In this document: piece by piece, positions 6,924 through 13,789 of the stretch | Layout: every line of letters starts with the position of its first letter | Numbering within the stretch: the first letter of the stretch is position 1 | NCBI GenBank assembly: GCA_021775795.1 | Contig: JAJFHB010000314.1 | Coordinates: forward strand, 1-13,868 | DNA: 13,868 nt | Direction: 5' to 3' | Source of the DNA: Hyphomicrobiales bacterium | Lineage (GTDB): Bacteria; Pseudomonadota; Alphaproteobacteria; Rhizobiales; JAJFHB01 | Notes under the pieces: model-generated | Database searches by the model: none | The model's input: only the letters and a program-made list of their open reading frames with translations | Told to the model about the DNA's origin: nothing | Position numbers and translations under genes: made by a program

Positions 6924-7556
6924 TCAGGCTTCCAGAATGAAGTCAGTCCAATCGCCGGACACAGCCTTGATGCCGGCGCGCTCTTCGTTGGTGCCGTTCC
7001 AGACAGCAACGCCAATTAGTGTCGTCATGCCAGCGCTCAAGGGCGAGGCGTTTTCAGGGGCGTTGAGCGAGCGTGAAAATACCACGCTCCAAATACCTTG
7101 TGACCAGCCCCCCTTGCCATTTTCGCTTACACTGGGGCCAGGCAGGCTGGAGCCGATGCCTTCCGCCAGAACGGAACGGGTTTCATTCCCTTTGGCCTTC
7201 CATTGCAGCATGTGCATGGGCGCATCACTTGAACCCATGCTGAGCAGAATGGGTTCACCACGAACAGGAAAGGCGATGGCTGCGGCGTCGGGAAAACCCT
7301 CACTCGCACCGATGCTTATCTTTGCACACGACCAGGAAATGTGAACGGCAAGCGTTTCACCATCATGCACGGACTTGAGATCTGCCCACTCGGCTTCCCC
7401 GTAGGGGCGGTTTTCCCAGGTCGCAATGATGTGGTCCGTGGGTTGCAACCCAAGAGGAGCGGGGATCATATCGATGCGGTTTGCAGCTTCGCTGGACCAT
7501 ACGGCTGCTGCCGGATCCAGGTAACTGTCGATGTCAGCGACACGGCGGCTTTGCAC
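6924..7556 (-). CDS. Type II DMSO-reductase-family heme b subunit, gamma (ethylbenzene-dehydrogenase-like)
   Basis: The 210-residue protein resembles the EbdC/DdhC/SerC/ClrC heme b subunits. It has a beta-sandwich pattern with IAFPVRG (94-100), a methionine-rich strand SMGSSDAPMHMLQWKA (106-121), and a C-terminal IGVAVWNGTNEERAGIKAVS (181-200). EbdC binds heme through one Met and one Lys. Here Met107, 114 or 116 and Lys197 are the likely ligands. The role is to take electrons from beta and pass them to a soluble cytochrome, or the reverse in a reductase. The start is GTG 7556. GGGGAG lies 6 bases upstream and an in-frame TAA directly precedes it, so a longer start is impossible. The N-terminus MQSRRVADIDSYLDP has no hydrophobic segment, so no Sec or Tat leader is visible, unlike described relatives. 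It is the first gene of the operon, 104 bases after moaB. Confidence 0.87.
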   Translation of the reverse strand: MQSRRVADIDSYLDPAAAVWSSEAANRIDMIPAPLGLQPTDHIIATWENRPYGEAEWADLKSVHDGETLAVHISWSCAKISIGASEGFPDAAAIAFPVRGEPILLSMGSSDAPMHMLQWKAKGNETRSVLAEGIGSSLPGPSVSENGKGGWSQGIWSVVFSRSLNAPENASPLSAGMTTLIGVAVWNGTNEERAGIKAVSGDWTDFILEA

Positions 7557-7660
7557 TTAAGTCTCCCCACAACCGGGCTCGAGAATGATCCTGATGTGCT
7601 TTTAGTTTGAAACGGCCAAAGGGTGCAGTCGTCAAATTGTCTCGACTTTATGCGGCATTA
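7557..7660 (-). promoter_or_regulatory. moaB-gamma intergenic region, possible operon promoter
   Basis: This 104-base gap separates moaB from the molybdoenzyme genes. A TTGACG hexamer on the minus strand (7635-7630) could be a -35 box, but at 17 bases spacing only the poor TTTCAA (7612-7607) is found. No terminator for moaB is evident, so the operon may be read from its own promoter, by read-through from the glycosylase-moaB transcript, or both. Confidence 0.25.
7563..7568 (-). promoter_or_regulatory. Ribosome binding site deciding the GTG start of the gamma subunit
   Basis: GGGGAG on the minus strand ends 6 bases before GTG 7556. Together with the in-frame TAA at 7559-7557 it fixes the start and excludes an N-terminal extension carrying a signal peptide in this frame. 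Confidence 0.65.
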
Positions 7661-8209
7661 TCACGACTTGCTTCTTCGCAGATGCTCATCCAGACGCGGC
7701 ATGATCTCGACGAAGTTACACGGTGCATAGCGATAGTCGAGCTGATTTATGAGAATACCGTCCCAGGCATCCTTGCAGGCGCCCGGCGATCCGGGCAGGC
7801 AGAATATGTATGTCGCACCGGCCACGCCCGCTGTTGCGCGCGATTGAATGGTTGAAGTGCCGATCTTGGGATAGGAAATCATGTGAAAGACGGTCGAAAA
7901 GCCATCCATGCGCTTCTCAAACAAAGGCTCCAGTGCTTCCGGGGTCACGTCTCGACCGGTAAAGCCGGTGCCGCCGGTTGTCAGGACCACATCAATTTCA
8001 TCGTCCTTGATCCACGTGCGCACCTGCTGCTGGATGGTTTCCACATCATCGCGCACGATGGCACGGGCTGACAGTGTGTGCCCGGCGGCGGCAAGCCGCT
8101 TGACCAGGGTTTCTCCTGAACGGTCATCCTCCAAAGATCGGCTGTCGGAAACAGTCAGAACCGCAATGCGGACGGGGATAAAGGTTTTGCTTTCGTCGAT
8201 ACCGGGCAT
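7661..8209 (-). CDS. moaB: Molybdenum cofactor biosynthesis protein B (MoaB)
   Basis: The 182-residue protein carries the MoaB/MogA molybdopterin-binding fold. It has RIAVLTVSDSR near the N-terminus (14-24), the pterin-phosphate-binding motif TTGGTGFTGRDVTPEA (77-92) and LPGSPGA (138-144). Family members act in the cytoplasm at the step in which molybdopterin is adenylylated before molybdenum insertion; MoaB often serves this role where MogA is absent. It could therefore supply cofactor to the enzyme encoded next on the same strand. Its ATG (8209) follows the glycosylase stop TAA (8212-8210) with no gap, and a GAGG site lies 11 bases upstream inside the glycosylase gene, so the pair is translationally coupled. 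MoaB rather than MogA is the better name from length and the N-terminal extension. Confidence 0.9.
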   Translation of the reverse strand: MPGIDESKTFIPVRIAVLTVSDSRSLEDDRSGETLVKRLAAAGHTLSARAIVRDDVETIQQQVRTWIKDDEIDVVLTTGGTGFTGRDVTPEALEPLFEKRMDGFSTVFHMISYPKIGTSTIQSRATAGVAGATYIFCLPGSPGACKDAWDGILINQLDYRYAPCNFVEIMPRLDEHLRRSKS

Positions 8210-9106
8210 TTAGGTGGTTTCCTCAGGTGCATCGCGCAAAGCCTTGCTCAATTCGAGGAAATCCCTCCACGCAAGCTTCTTTTGCGCCGGTTGACGCAAG
8301 AGGTATGCCGGATGCAGCGTTGGCAGGACGCGGACTTCGCGGCCAGCGATGTCAATGTTGCGCCACTGGCCGCGCAGTCTCAATATGCCGTCCGTACCTC
8401 CCAGCAGTTCGCGTGCTGGAACCGCACCGAGAGCAACGATGATGTCGGGCTGAACAAGTTCTATCTGGCGGCGGCTGAACGGGCGGCAGGCCGCCATTTC
8501 GGCCGGGGTCGGGTTACGGTTTCCCGGCGGACGCCAGTATATGACGTTGGCAACGTAAGCCTGTTCCCGGTCGAGGCCGATCGCCGCCAGCATGCGATCC
8601 AGCAGTTGCCCGCTGCGACCGACAAAAGGGATGCCCTGGATATCCTCATCGCGGCCGGGGCCTTCGCCAATGAACATCACCCGCGCTTCCGCATTGCCGT
8701 CGCTGAAGACAAGGTTTTTTGCTGTTCGTTTCAGCGGGCACCCGTCATAGCTTGCGAGCGCAGCTCTCAGTTCTTCGAGCGAGTTGCAGGCTTTCGCCGC
8801 AGCAGTGGCGTCACGGCCCGCTTCTTCCGCCGATACACCCGACGTTGTGGCAACCGCAGGAGCTTCTCGGGTCTGTGGCGGTCGCAGCAAGGGCCTGGGG
8901 GCTGCACTTGTGGAGCCTGCGGACGTCGCCCGGACGGCTTCAGCGGACGACGTAGAGGTTTCAGAGGGCGTTGTAGGGGCGGGGTCAGCATAGCGATCGA
9001 CCGGCATATCACCGATCGCCTCATCGGCTCCCATTTCCACATACCACTCAAGCAGGGCGCGGGCTTCGCGCCGACTTTCTAAGAGAGTGCTTTCACTGCC
9101 TTGCAT
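8210..9106 (-). CDS. Family 4-like uracil-DNA glycosylase, apparently lacking two [4Fe-4S] ligands
   Basis: The 298-residue product excises uracil from DNA at the start of base-excision repair. Family 4 signatures are clear: [12 protein letters not shown] followed by [14 protein letters not shown] (147-172), [13 protein letters not shown] (191-203) and HPAYLL (265-270). Residues 1-38 form a short helical domain ([16 protein letters not shown]) joined by an Ala/Ser/Pro/Thr-rich linker (about 40-105) to the catalytic core. Canonical thermophile family 4 enzymes bind [4Fe-4S] through four cysteines. Here only Cys123 and Cys207 match, while Tyr120 and Trp191 occupy the other two positions, so the cluster is probably absent. 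This looks like the alphaproteobacterial subgroup. The ATG at 9106 has no strong ribosome site, but the conserved-looking helix starts about residue 16, which supports it. It is divergent from ETF-QO and coupled to moaB. Confidence 0.88.
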   Translation of the reverse strand: MQGSESTLLESRREARALLEWYVEMGADEAIGDMPVDRYADPAPTTPSETSTSSAEAVRATSAGSTSAAPRPLLRPPQTREAPAVATTSGVSAEEAGRDATAAAKACNSLEELRAALASYDGCPLKRTAKNLVFSDGNAEARVMFIGEGPGRDEDIQGIPFVGRSGQLLDRMLAAIGLDREQAYVANVIYWRPPGNRNPTPAEMAACRPFSRRQIELVQPDIIVALGAVPARELLGGTDGILRLRGQWRNIDIAGREVRVLPTLHPAYLLRQPAQKKLAWRDFLELSKALRDAPEETT

Positions 9107-9118
9107 GTATCACATCTA

Positions 9119-9138
9119 CACCAGCTGTCAGTCTGGTG
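9119..9138. promoter_or_regulatory. Inverted repeat just upstream of the glycosylase start
   Basis: CACCAG (9119-9124) and CTGGTG (9133-9138) form a perfect 6-base inverted repeat with an 8-base spacer, centred about 22 bases before the ATG at 9106. It could be an operator or a leader hairpin for the glycosylase-moaB transcript. It does not resemble the alphaproteobacterial LexA box (GTTC-N7-GTTC). Confidence 0.25.
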
Positions 9139-9189
9139 AAAGCAGCACTTCGCAGCTGTGTCTGTGTTAAGGCAGCGTGGCGTTTTGAC

Positions 9190-9217
9190 TTGCACAAGGC
9201 CTTGCAGGCGGATTATG
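9190..9217 (+). promoter_or_regulatory. Candidate promoter of the ETF-QO gene with an overlapping palindrome
   Basis: TTGCAC (9190-9195), 16 bases, then ATTATG (9212-9217) is a plausible housekeeping promoter about 92 bases before the ATG; TTGACT at 9185-9190 is an alternative -35. A perfect 10-base palindrome CAAGGCCTTG (9195-9204) lies in the spacer. Further down, CCGGG (9260-9264) and CCCGG (9271-9275) could form a small leader hairpin. Confidence 0.3.
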
Positions 9218-9308
9218 ACCGCCCCCATAGCATTTGCGTTGAAATGCGCGGGATCATGACCGGGGCAGTACCCGGGTTACAGAAGTTCAGAATCTGGAGG
9301 AACGCCAA

Positions 9309-10970
9309 ATGTCCGAACGCGAAGCGATGGAATTTGATGTCGTTATCGTTGGGGGTGGTCCGGCCGGCCTGGCCGCATCGATCAAGCTTAAGCAGTTGGC
9401 AGAGGCCTCTGGCACTGAGATCAGCGTTTGTGTTCTCGAAAAGGGTTCCGAAATTGGCGCCCATATACTGTCCGGAGCGGTTGTTGATCCTATCGCTCTC
9501 AATGAACTTCTGCCGGACTGGAAAGAACGCGGTGCACCCCTCAACACGCCGGTCACCGAAGACCGCTTCTTTATGCTCGGGCCTGCCGGCGCCCTGAGGT
9601 TGCCCAACTTTGCCATGCCGCCCTTGATGAATAATCATGGCGCTTATGCGGTCAGTCTTGGGAATGTCTGCCGCTGGCTCGTTGAACAGGCGGAGGCTTT
9701 GGGAGTTGAGATTTACCCGGGATTTGCCGCCTCTGATCTGGTCTACCGCGATGATGGTTCGGTAAAGGGCGTTGTCACAGGCATCTTCGGTATCGGCAAG
9801 GACGGCGCTGAAAAGGCCGACTTCCAGCCCGGTATGGAGTTGCACGGCAAATATGTGCTCTTCGGTGAAGGTGTAAGAGGTTCACTTGCCAAGCGTTTGA
9901 TCAAGGAATTCAATCTCGACGAGGGGTGCGAGCCGCAAAAGTTCGGTCTGGGCATCAAGGAGTTGTGGGAAGTAAAACCTGAAAATCACAAACAGGGACA
10001 GGTAACCCACACCATGGGGTGGCCACTCGGCGTTAAAGCTGGAGGTGGAAGCTTCATGTACCACCTTGAGGACAACCTCGTGTCCATCGGTTTCGTGGTG
10101 CATTTGAACTACAAGAACCCGCACCTCTTTCCCTATATGGAATTTCAGCGCTTCAAGCATCACCCGATGATTGAAAGCGTGCTTCAGGGCGGCCGCCGTG
10201 TTGCCTATGGGGCTCGCGCCATTACTGAAGGCGGGCTCCAGTCGGTACCGAAGCTGTATTTCCCAGGCGGCGCTCTGATCGGTTGTTCGGCAGGTTTTGT
10301 GAATGTGCCGCGCATCAAGGGCAGCCACAACGCCATGAAGACGGGCATGCTTGCAGCCGAATCTATTTTTGACGCTCTGGCGGCCGGCCGCGAGGGCGAT
10401 GAACTTGCAACGTATGAAGACAAATACCGGTCTTCCTGGGTCTATGAGGACCTGAAGAATGTGCGAAACGTCAAACCCCTATGGTCAAAGCTTGGCCTTA
10501 TTGGCGGGTTAGCTCTGGGCGGCCTCGATATGTGGACCAATCAGCTCATGGGATTTTCATTCTTCGGAACGATGAAGCACGGTAAGCCCGACCATGCCTG
10601 TCTGGAACCGGCGAGCCAGCACAAGCCCATAGATTATCCAAGGCCCGACGGCGTCATCAGTTTTGACCGCCTGACGAATGTTTCGTTTTCGGCCACAAAT
10701 CATGAGGAAGACCAGCCGGTCCATTTGCAGCTGAAAGACGATTCAGTGCCTGTGTCACAGAATTTGCCGACGTTTGACGAGCCGGCTCAGCGTTATTGTC
10801 CCGCAGGTGTCTATGAAATCTTGCGCGAAGACGACGGCAGCGAGCCACGTTTCGTCATCAACGCGCAGAACTGTGTTCACTGTAAAACCTGCGACATCAA
10901 AGACCCTGCCCAGAACATCAATTGGGTGGTTCCTGAAGGTGGAGGCGGTCCGAACTATCCAAACATGTGA
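9309..10970 (+). CDS. Electron transfer flavoprotein-ubiquinone oxidoreductase (ETF-QO)
   Basis: The 553-residue flavoprotein takes electrons from reduced electron transfer flavoprotein, fed by acyl-CoA, sarcosine or dimethylglycine dehydrogenases, and reduces ubiquinone at the inner membrane. The start is fixed by GGAGG 8 bases before ATG 9309. Visible features are FAD-binding VVIVGGGPAGLAA (11-23), VLEKGSEIGAHILSG (second FAD contact), GVKAGGGSF, and a C-terminal [4Fe-4S] site Cys497, Cys522, Cys525, Cys528 (CVHCKTC). The 25-3-3 spacing is the same as in the mitochondrial enzyme. It ends INWVVPEGGGGPNYPNM, typical of the family. It is full length. It is monocistronic, divergent from the glycosylase gene and separated from the TPR gene by 159 bases. 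No functional link to the periplasmic molybdoenzyme is indicated. Confidence 0.95.
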   Translation: MSEREAMEFDVVIVGGGPAGLAASIKLKQLAEASGTEISVCVLEKGSEIGAHILSGAVVDPIALNELLPDWKERGAPLNTPVTEDRFFMLGPAGALRLPNFAMPPLMNNHGAYAVSLGNVCRWLVEQAEALGVEIYPGFAASDLVYRDDGSVKGVVTGIFGIGKDGAEKADFQPGMELHGKYVLFGEGVRGSLAKRLIKEFNLDEGCEPQKFGLGIKELWEVKPENHKQGQVTHTMGWPLGVKAGGGSFMYHLEDNLVSIGFVVHLNYKNPHLFPYMEFQRFKHHPMIESVLQGGRRVAYGARAITEGGLQSVPKLYFPGGALIGCSAGFVNVPRIKGSHNAMKTGMLAAESIFDALAAGREGDELATYEDKYRSSWVYEDLKNVRNVKPLWSKLGLIGGLALGGLDMWTNQLMGFSFFGTMKHGKPDHACLEPASQHKPIDYPRPDGVISFDRLTNVSFSATNHEEDQPVHLQLKDDSVPVSQNLPTFDEPAQRYCPAGVYEILREDDGSEPRFVINAQNCVHCKTCDIKDPAQNINWVVPEGGGGPNYPNM

Positions 10971-10995
10971 GTGCCGCGGCGATTTATGCTAATAA

Positions 10996-11005
10996 TGTGA
11001 TCACA
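10996..11005. promoter_or_regulatory. Perfect palindrome TGTGATCACA upstream of the TPR gene
   Basis: This is a 10-base perfect palindrome 26 bases after the ETF-QO stop. The half-sites look like those of CRP (TGTGA and TCACA), but there is no 6-base spacer, so a true CRP site is unlikely. It may bind another regulator of the TPR-ispE unit. Confidence 0.2.
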
Positions 11006-11047
11006 CGATTGCTGAGGGTTGTGTTACAGCCGGGGCCGAATTTAGCG

Positions 11048-11090
11048 TACACTTTGTATAGATCCTGAAAAGTGTATTGATCCTGCAAAA
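11048..11090. repeat. Tandem direct repeat combined with an inverted repeat upstream of the TPR gene
   Basis: GTAT(A/T)GATCCTG occurs at 11056-11067 and again at 11074-11085, each followed by an AAAA run, with an 18-base period. Interlaced with it, TACACTTT (11048-11055) and AAAGTGTA (11069-11076) form a perfect 8-base inverted repeat with a 13-base spacer. TACACT (11048-11053) could be a -10 box with TTACAG (11024-11029) as -35 at 18 bases spacing, so the repeats would sit across and just downstream of the transcription start, a suitable place for a repressor or a leader structure. Confidence 0.4.
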
Positions 11091-11129
11091 TGGGTTCATG
11101 ACTTGATGTTCCTTTCTGGAAGAAGATTT

Positions 11130-12887
11130 ATGGCAGAACACGATGTGCGCCTGTCGCGCAGAAAATCCAACGGATGGCGCGGCGCTCTTTGTCTTGCTGT
11201 GGCATTCACGATTGGCGCATTCGCCGGTACTGGCCGCGAGGCGATAGCTGCAACGGAAGCTGCTGCGGCCTCGCTTTCGGGAAGCTATCTCGCTGGCAGG
11301 CTCGCCAGTCAGGATCGCGACAACTCAGCGGCCGCGGAATATTACAATCGCGCGCTGCAGTCAGATCCCGGCAACCGGGACCTGCTGGAACGGGCATTCC
11401 TGCTTGAACTGAGTTCTGCAAATATCGTCAAGGCCGAGTATCTGGCGAGGCGCATGATCGGTGTTGATCCGCGCAACAGGCTTGCCCGCATTGTTGTTGG
11501 CTTGCGGGAATTCAAGGCAGGCGCCTACGAAGAGGCGCGGGGTCACTGGACACGTGCGGTTCACGGCGCCATTGGCCAGCTCACGGGCACCTTGCTGATT
11601 GCCTGGTCGCATTCTGCAGAAGACAATCTGGAGCTTGCGCAGGCAGCACTAGAGGGTCTTGCTGGTAATGAAACCTTTGAGCCCTATCTGGCGCTTCACA
11701 CGGCCCTCATTGCTGATTTTGGCGGTGATGTCGAAAATGCCCGCTTGCTCTATGAACAGAGCTACGAGGCCTCCGGATCGGCATTACGTACCGTCGAAAC
11801 ATATGGAAACTTCCTCGTGCGCGACGGCCGCCCTGAAGAGGCAAGAGCTATATATGAGGCTTATCAGGGACAGGGCCTCCGCCACCCCTCTATTGACTGG
11901 GCGATTGACCAGATTGAGAAGGGTACAGATCTTGAGCCCATGGTAACGGAAGCCCGCATTGGCGCTGCCGAGGCACTTTATGGGATTTCGGCAGCACTGG
12001 CGGACGAAACCGGGCTGGATTTTTCGATCATCTATGCGCAACTCGCCCTTGGTCTGAGAGACGATTTCCCCATCGCCAGGACGCTTCTGGCGCGGGTTTA
12101 TGAGAGCGTGGAACTCTATGATGAGGCCATTGAGGTTTATGCGGGCATTCCTCGCGAATCACCCTTGTGGCCCAATGCGGAAATCCAGACGTCAGTCGAT
12201 CTGAACTATCTTGAGCGCTCCGATGAGGCAAAAGAGCGGCTTGAACAGTTGATCGCGATGGACGCCGAGGAGTTTCAGCCACGCCTCACCCTTGCGAATG
12301 TTTTGCGCAATCGCTCTGAGTTTCAGGCAGCCGCAGATCAGTACACACAAGCGTTGGCGCTTCTTGATGAGGTGCAGGAAGAGCATTGGTCTGTATTCTA
12401 CTTCCGCGGCATTACGCATGAACGGACGGAGCGTTGGAACCGTGCTGAAGAGGATTTCCTGCGCGCTCTCGAACTGCAGCCTGAACAGCCACTGGTTCTC
12501 AATTATCTTGGGTATTCCTGGATTGAACGACGCCACAATCTCGTTGAGGCGATCGAAATGATCCGCAAGGCCGTCGATCTTCGCCCCAATGATGGCTATA
12601 TTGTCGACAGCCTCGGTTGGGCACATTATCAGCTCAAGCAATATGAAGATGCCGTGCGCGAACTGGAACGAGCAGTGCAACTGCGCCCCGATGATCCGAT
12701 TATCAATGATCATCTGGGAGATGCTTACTGGCGCGTGGGCCGCGAGCTTGAGGCCACCTTTCAATGGCAGCATTCGCTCGATCTTGATCCTGAGCCTGAA
12801 GACATAGAAGCGATAGAGCGGAAGCTCGAAAGTGGCCTGGCTGACGAAGCGGCAAGTGTTGTCGAATCTCAGTCCAACCGCTCCTAA
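11130..12887 (+). CDS. Secreted or membrane-anchored tetratricopeptide repeat protein
   Basis: The product is 585 residues from ATG 11130, chosen over TTG 11103 and ATG 11106 because GGAAGAAG lies just before it. A positively charged start is followed by a hydrophobic segment (about 17-33) and AIA at 38-40, giving a Sec signal peptide or N-terminal anchor. TPR-like helical pairs begin at about residue 48 (YLAGRLASQDRDNSAAAEYY). Four clear consecutive repeats lie at about 422-454, 455-488, 489-522 and 523-553, including GYSWIERRHNLVEAIEMI, DSLGWAHYQLKQYEDAV and NDHLGDAYWRVGRELEAT. This repeat set next to ispE is typical of Alphaproteobacteria. It probably acts as a protein-interaction scaffold in the periplasm; no enzymatic domain is visible and the partner is unknown. 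ispE follows after 23 bases, so co-transcription is likely. Confidence 0.88.
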   Translation: MAEHDVRLSRRKSNGWRGALCLAVAFTIGAFAGTGREAIAATEAAAASLSGSYLAGRLASQDRDNSAAAEYYNRALQSDPGNRDLLERAFLLELSSANIVKAEYLARRMIGVDPRNRLARIVVGLREFKAGAYEEARGHWTRAVHGAIGQLTGTLLIAWSHSAEDNLELAQAALEGLAGNETFEPYLALHTALIADFGGDVENARLLYEQSYEASGSALRTVETYGNFLVRDGRPEEARAIYEAYQGQGLRHPSIDWAIDQIEKGTDLEPMVTEARIGAAEALYGISAALADETGLDFSIIYAQLALGLRDDFPIARTLLARVYESVELYDEAIEVYAGIPRESPLWPNAEIQTSVDLNYLERSDEAKERLEQLIAMDAEEFQPRLTLANVLRNRSEFQAAADQYTQALALLDEVQEEHWSVFYFRGITHERTERWNRAEEDFLRALELQPEQPLVLNYLGYSWIERRHNLVEAIEMIRKAVDLRPNDGYIVDSLGWAHYQLKQYEDAVRELERAVQLRPDDPIINDHLGDAYWRVGRELEATFQWQHSLDLDPEPEDIEAIERKLESGLADEAASVVESQSNRS

Positions 12888-12910
12888 GCGCTCGTTCACG
12901 TGTCGGGCTC

Positions 12911-13789
12911 ATGGCGGCTGTGAGGGAAATTGCCCACGCCAAGATAAACCTGAGCCTGCATGTTCTCGGGCGACGGGAGGACGGCTACCATTTGCTTGAA
13001 AGCCTGGTGGCTTTTGCCGGTGTCGGCGATGAACTGAGCTTCACCAAATCGCCTGTATTCACACTGCACGCCTCGGGCCCTCGTGCCGGAGATCTGCCGG
13101 AACGAGACGACAACATCATCATTGCCGCGGCCAATGCCCTGGCCCATGGCTGTTCCGAAGTGCCACCCGGTGCCACCATCGAACTGGTAAAGAATCTGCC
13201 AATTGCAGCCGGTATCGGCGGCGGCTCAGCGAACGCCGCAGCGTGTCTTCGTGGGCTTTTGCGCCTTGCAGACACGAAGCTTTCCGACATAGCCCTAAAT
13301 CAACTGGCTGTCGGGCTTGGAGCGGACGTGCCGGTCTGTTTGCGCTCGGAATTTTCTGTGATGCGGGGCATCGGCAATCTGGTGGATCCCCTGCCTGCCC
13401 TTCCAAAAATCCACTGTGTGCTCGTCAATCCCGGCGTCGGTGTGCCCACAGGGCCCGTTTTCCAGGCGCTCGGCCTCCTGCAGGGCGCCATGAGCGCAGA
13501 CGAAACACCAGAGATACCGACCCGCGCTTTCAGGAGCGCAGAACAGCTTGCGGTGCATCTCAGTGCCTGTCGCAATGACCTGGAGGCACCGGCCATGCAG
13601 ATGGTGCGCGAGATCGGCGACGTGCAGGACGCCCTGATTGCGACACCCGGCTGCCTGCTTGCAAGAATGTCAGGCAGTGGTGCGACCTGCTTTGGATTGT
13701 ACGCGGAGATGGCAGAAGCAGAAGCTGCCGCCGCCAAGCTGGGGCGCGACAATCCGAGTTGGTGGACGGCTGCCGCATCTCTCAGGTGA
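12911..13789 (+). CDS. ispE: 4-diphosphocytidyl-2-C-methyl-D-erythritol kinase (IspE)
   Basis: This 292-residue GHMP-family kinase phosphorylates 4-diphosphocytidyl-2-C-methylerythritol, the fourth enzyme of the MEP isoprenoid pathway in the cytoplasm. Motif 1 is AHAKINLSLHVLGRREDGYH (8-27) with catalytic Lys11. The ATP-binding glycine-rich motif is PIAAGIGGGSANAAA (97-111). GLGADVPVC (135-143) contains the catalytic Asp139, and ARMSGSGATCFGLY is the C-terminal GHMP motif. Length and motifs are complete, so the gene is intact. The ATG at 12911 is used; the ribosome site is weak, and translation may depend on the TPR gene ending 23 bases upstream. Confidence 0.95.
   Translation: MAAVREIAHAKINLSLHVLGRREDGYHLLESLVAFAGVGDELSFTKSPVFTLHASGPRAGDLPERDDNIIIAAANALAHGCSEVPPGATIELVKNLPIAAGIGGGSANAAACLRGLLRLADTKLSDIALNQLAVGLGADVPVCLRSEFSVMRGIGNLVDPLPALPKIHCVLVNPGVGVPTGPVFQALGLLQGAMSADETPEIPTRAFRSAEQLAVHLSACRNDLEAPAMQMVREIGDVQDALIATPGCLLARMSGSGATCFGLYAEMAEAEAAAAKLGRDNPSWWTAAASLR

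Noticed and set aside
9309..10970. ETF-QO as electron-transfer partner of the molybdoenzyme
   Set aside because: ETF-QO works with cytoplasmic ETF at the inner membrane and is on the opposite strand beyond two unrelated genes; proximity alone is not evidence.
10996..11005. CRP binding site
   Set aside because: The half-sites match but the required 6-base spacer is absent.
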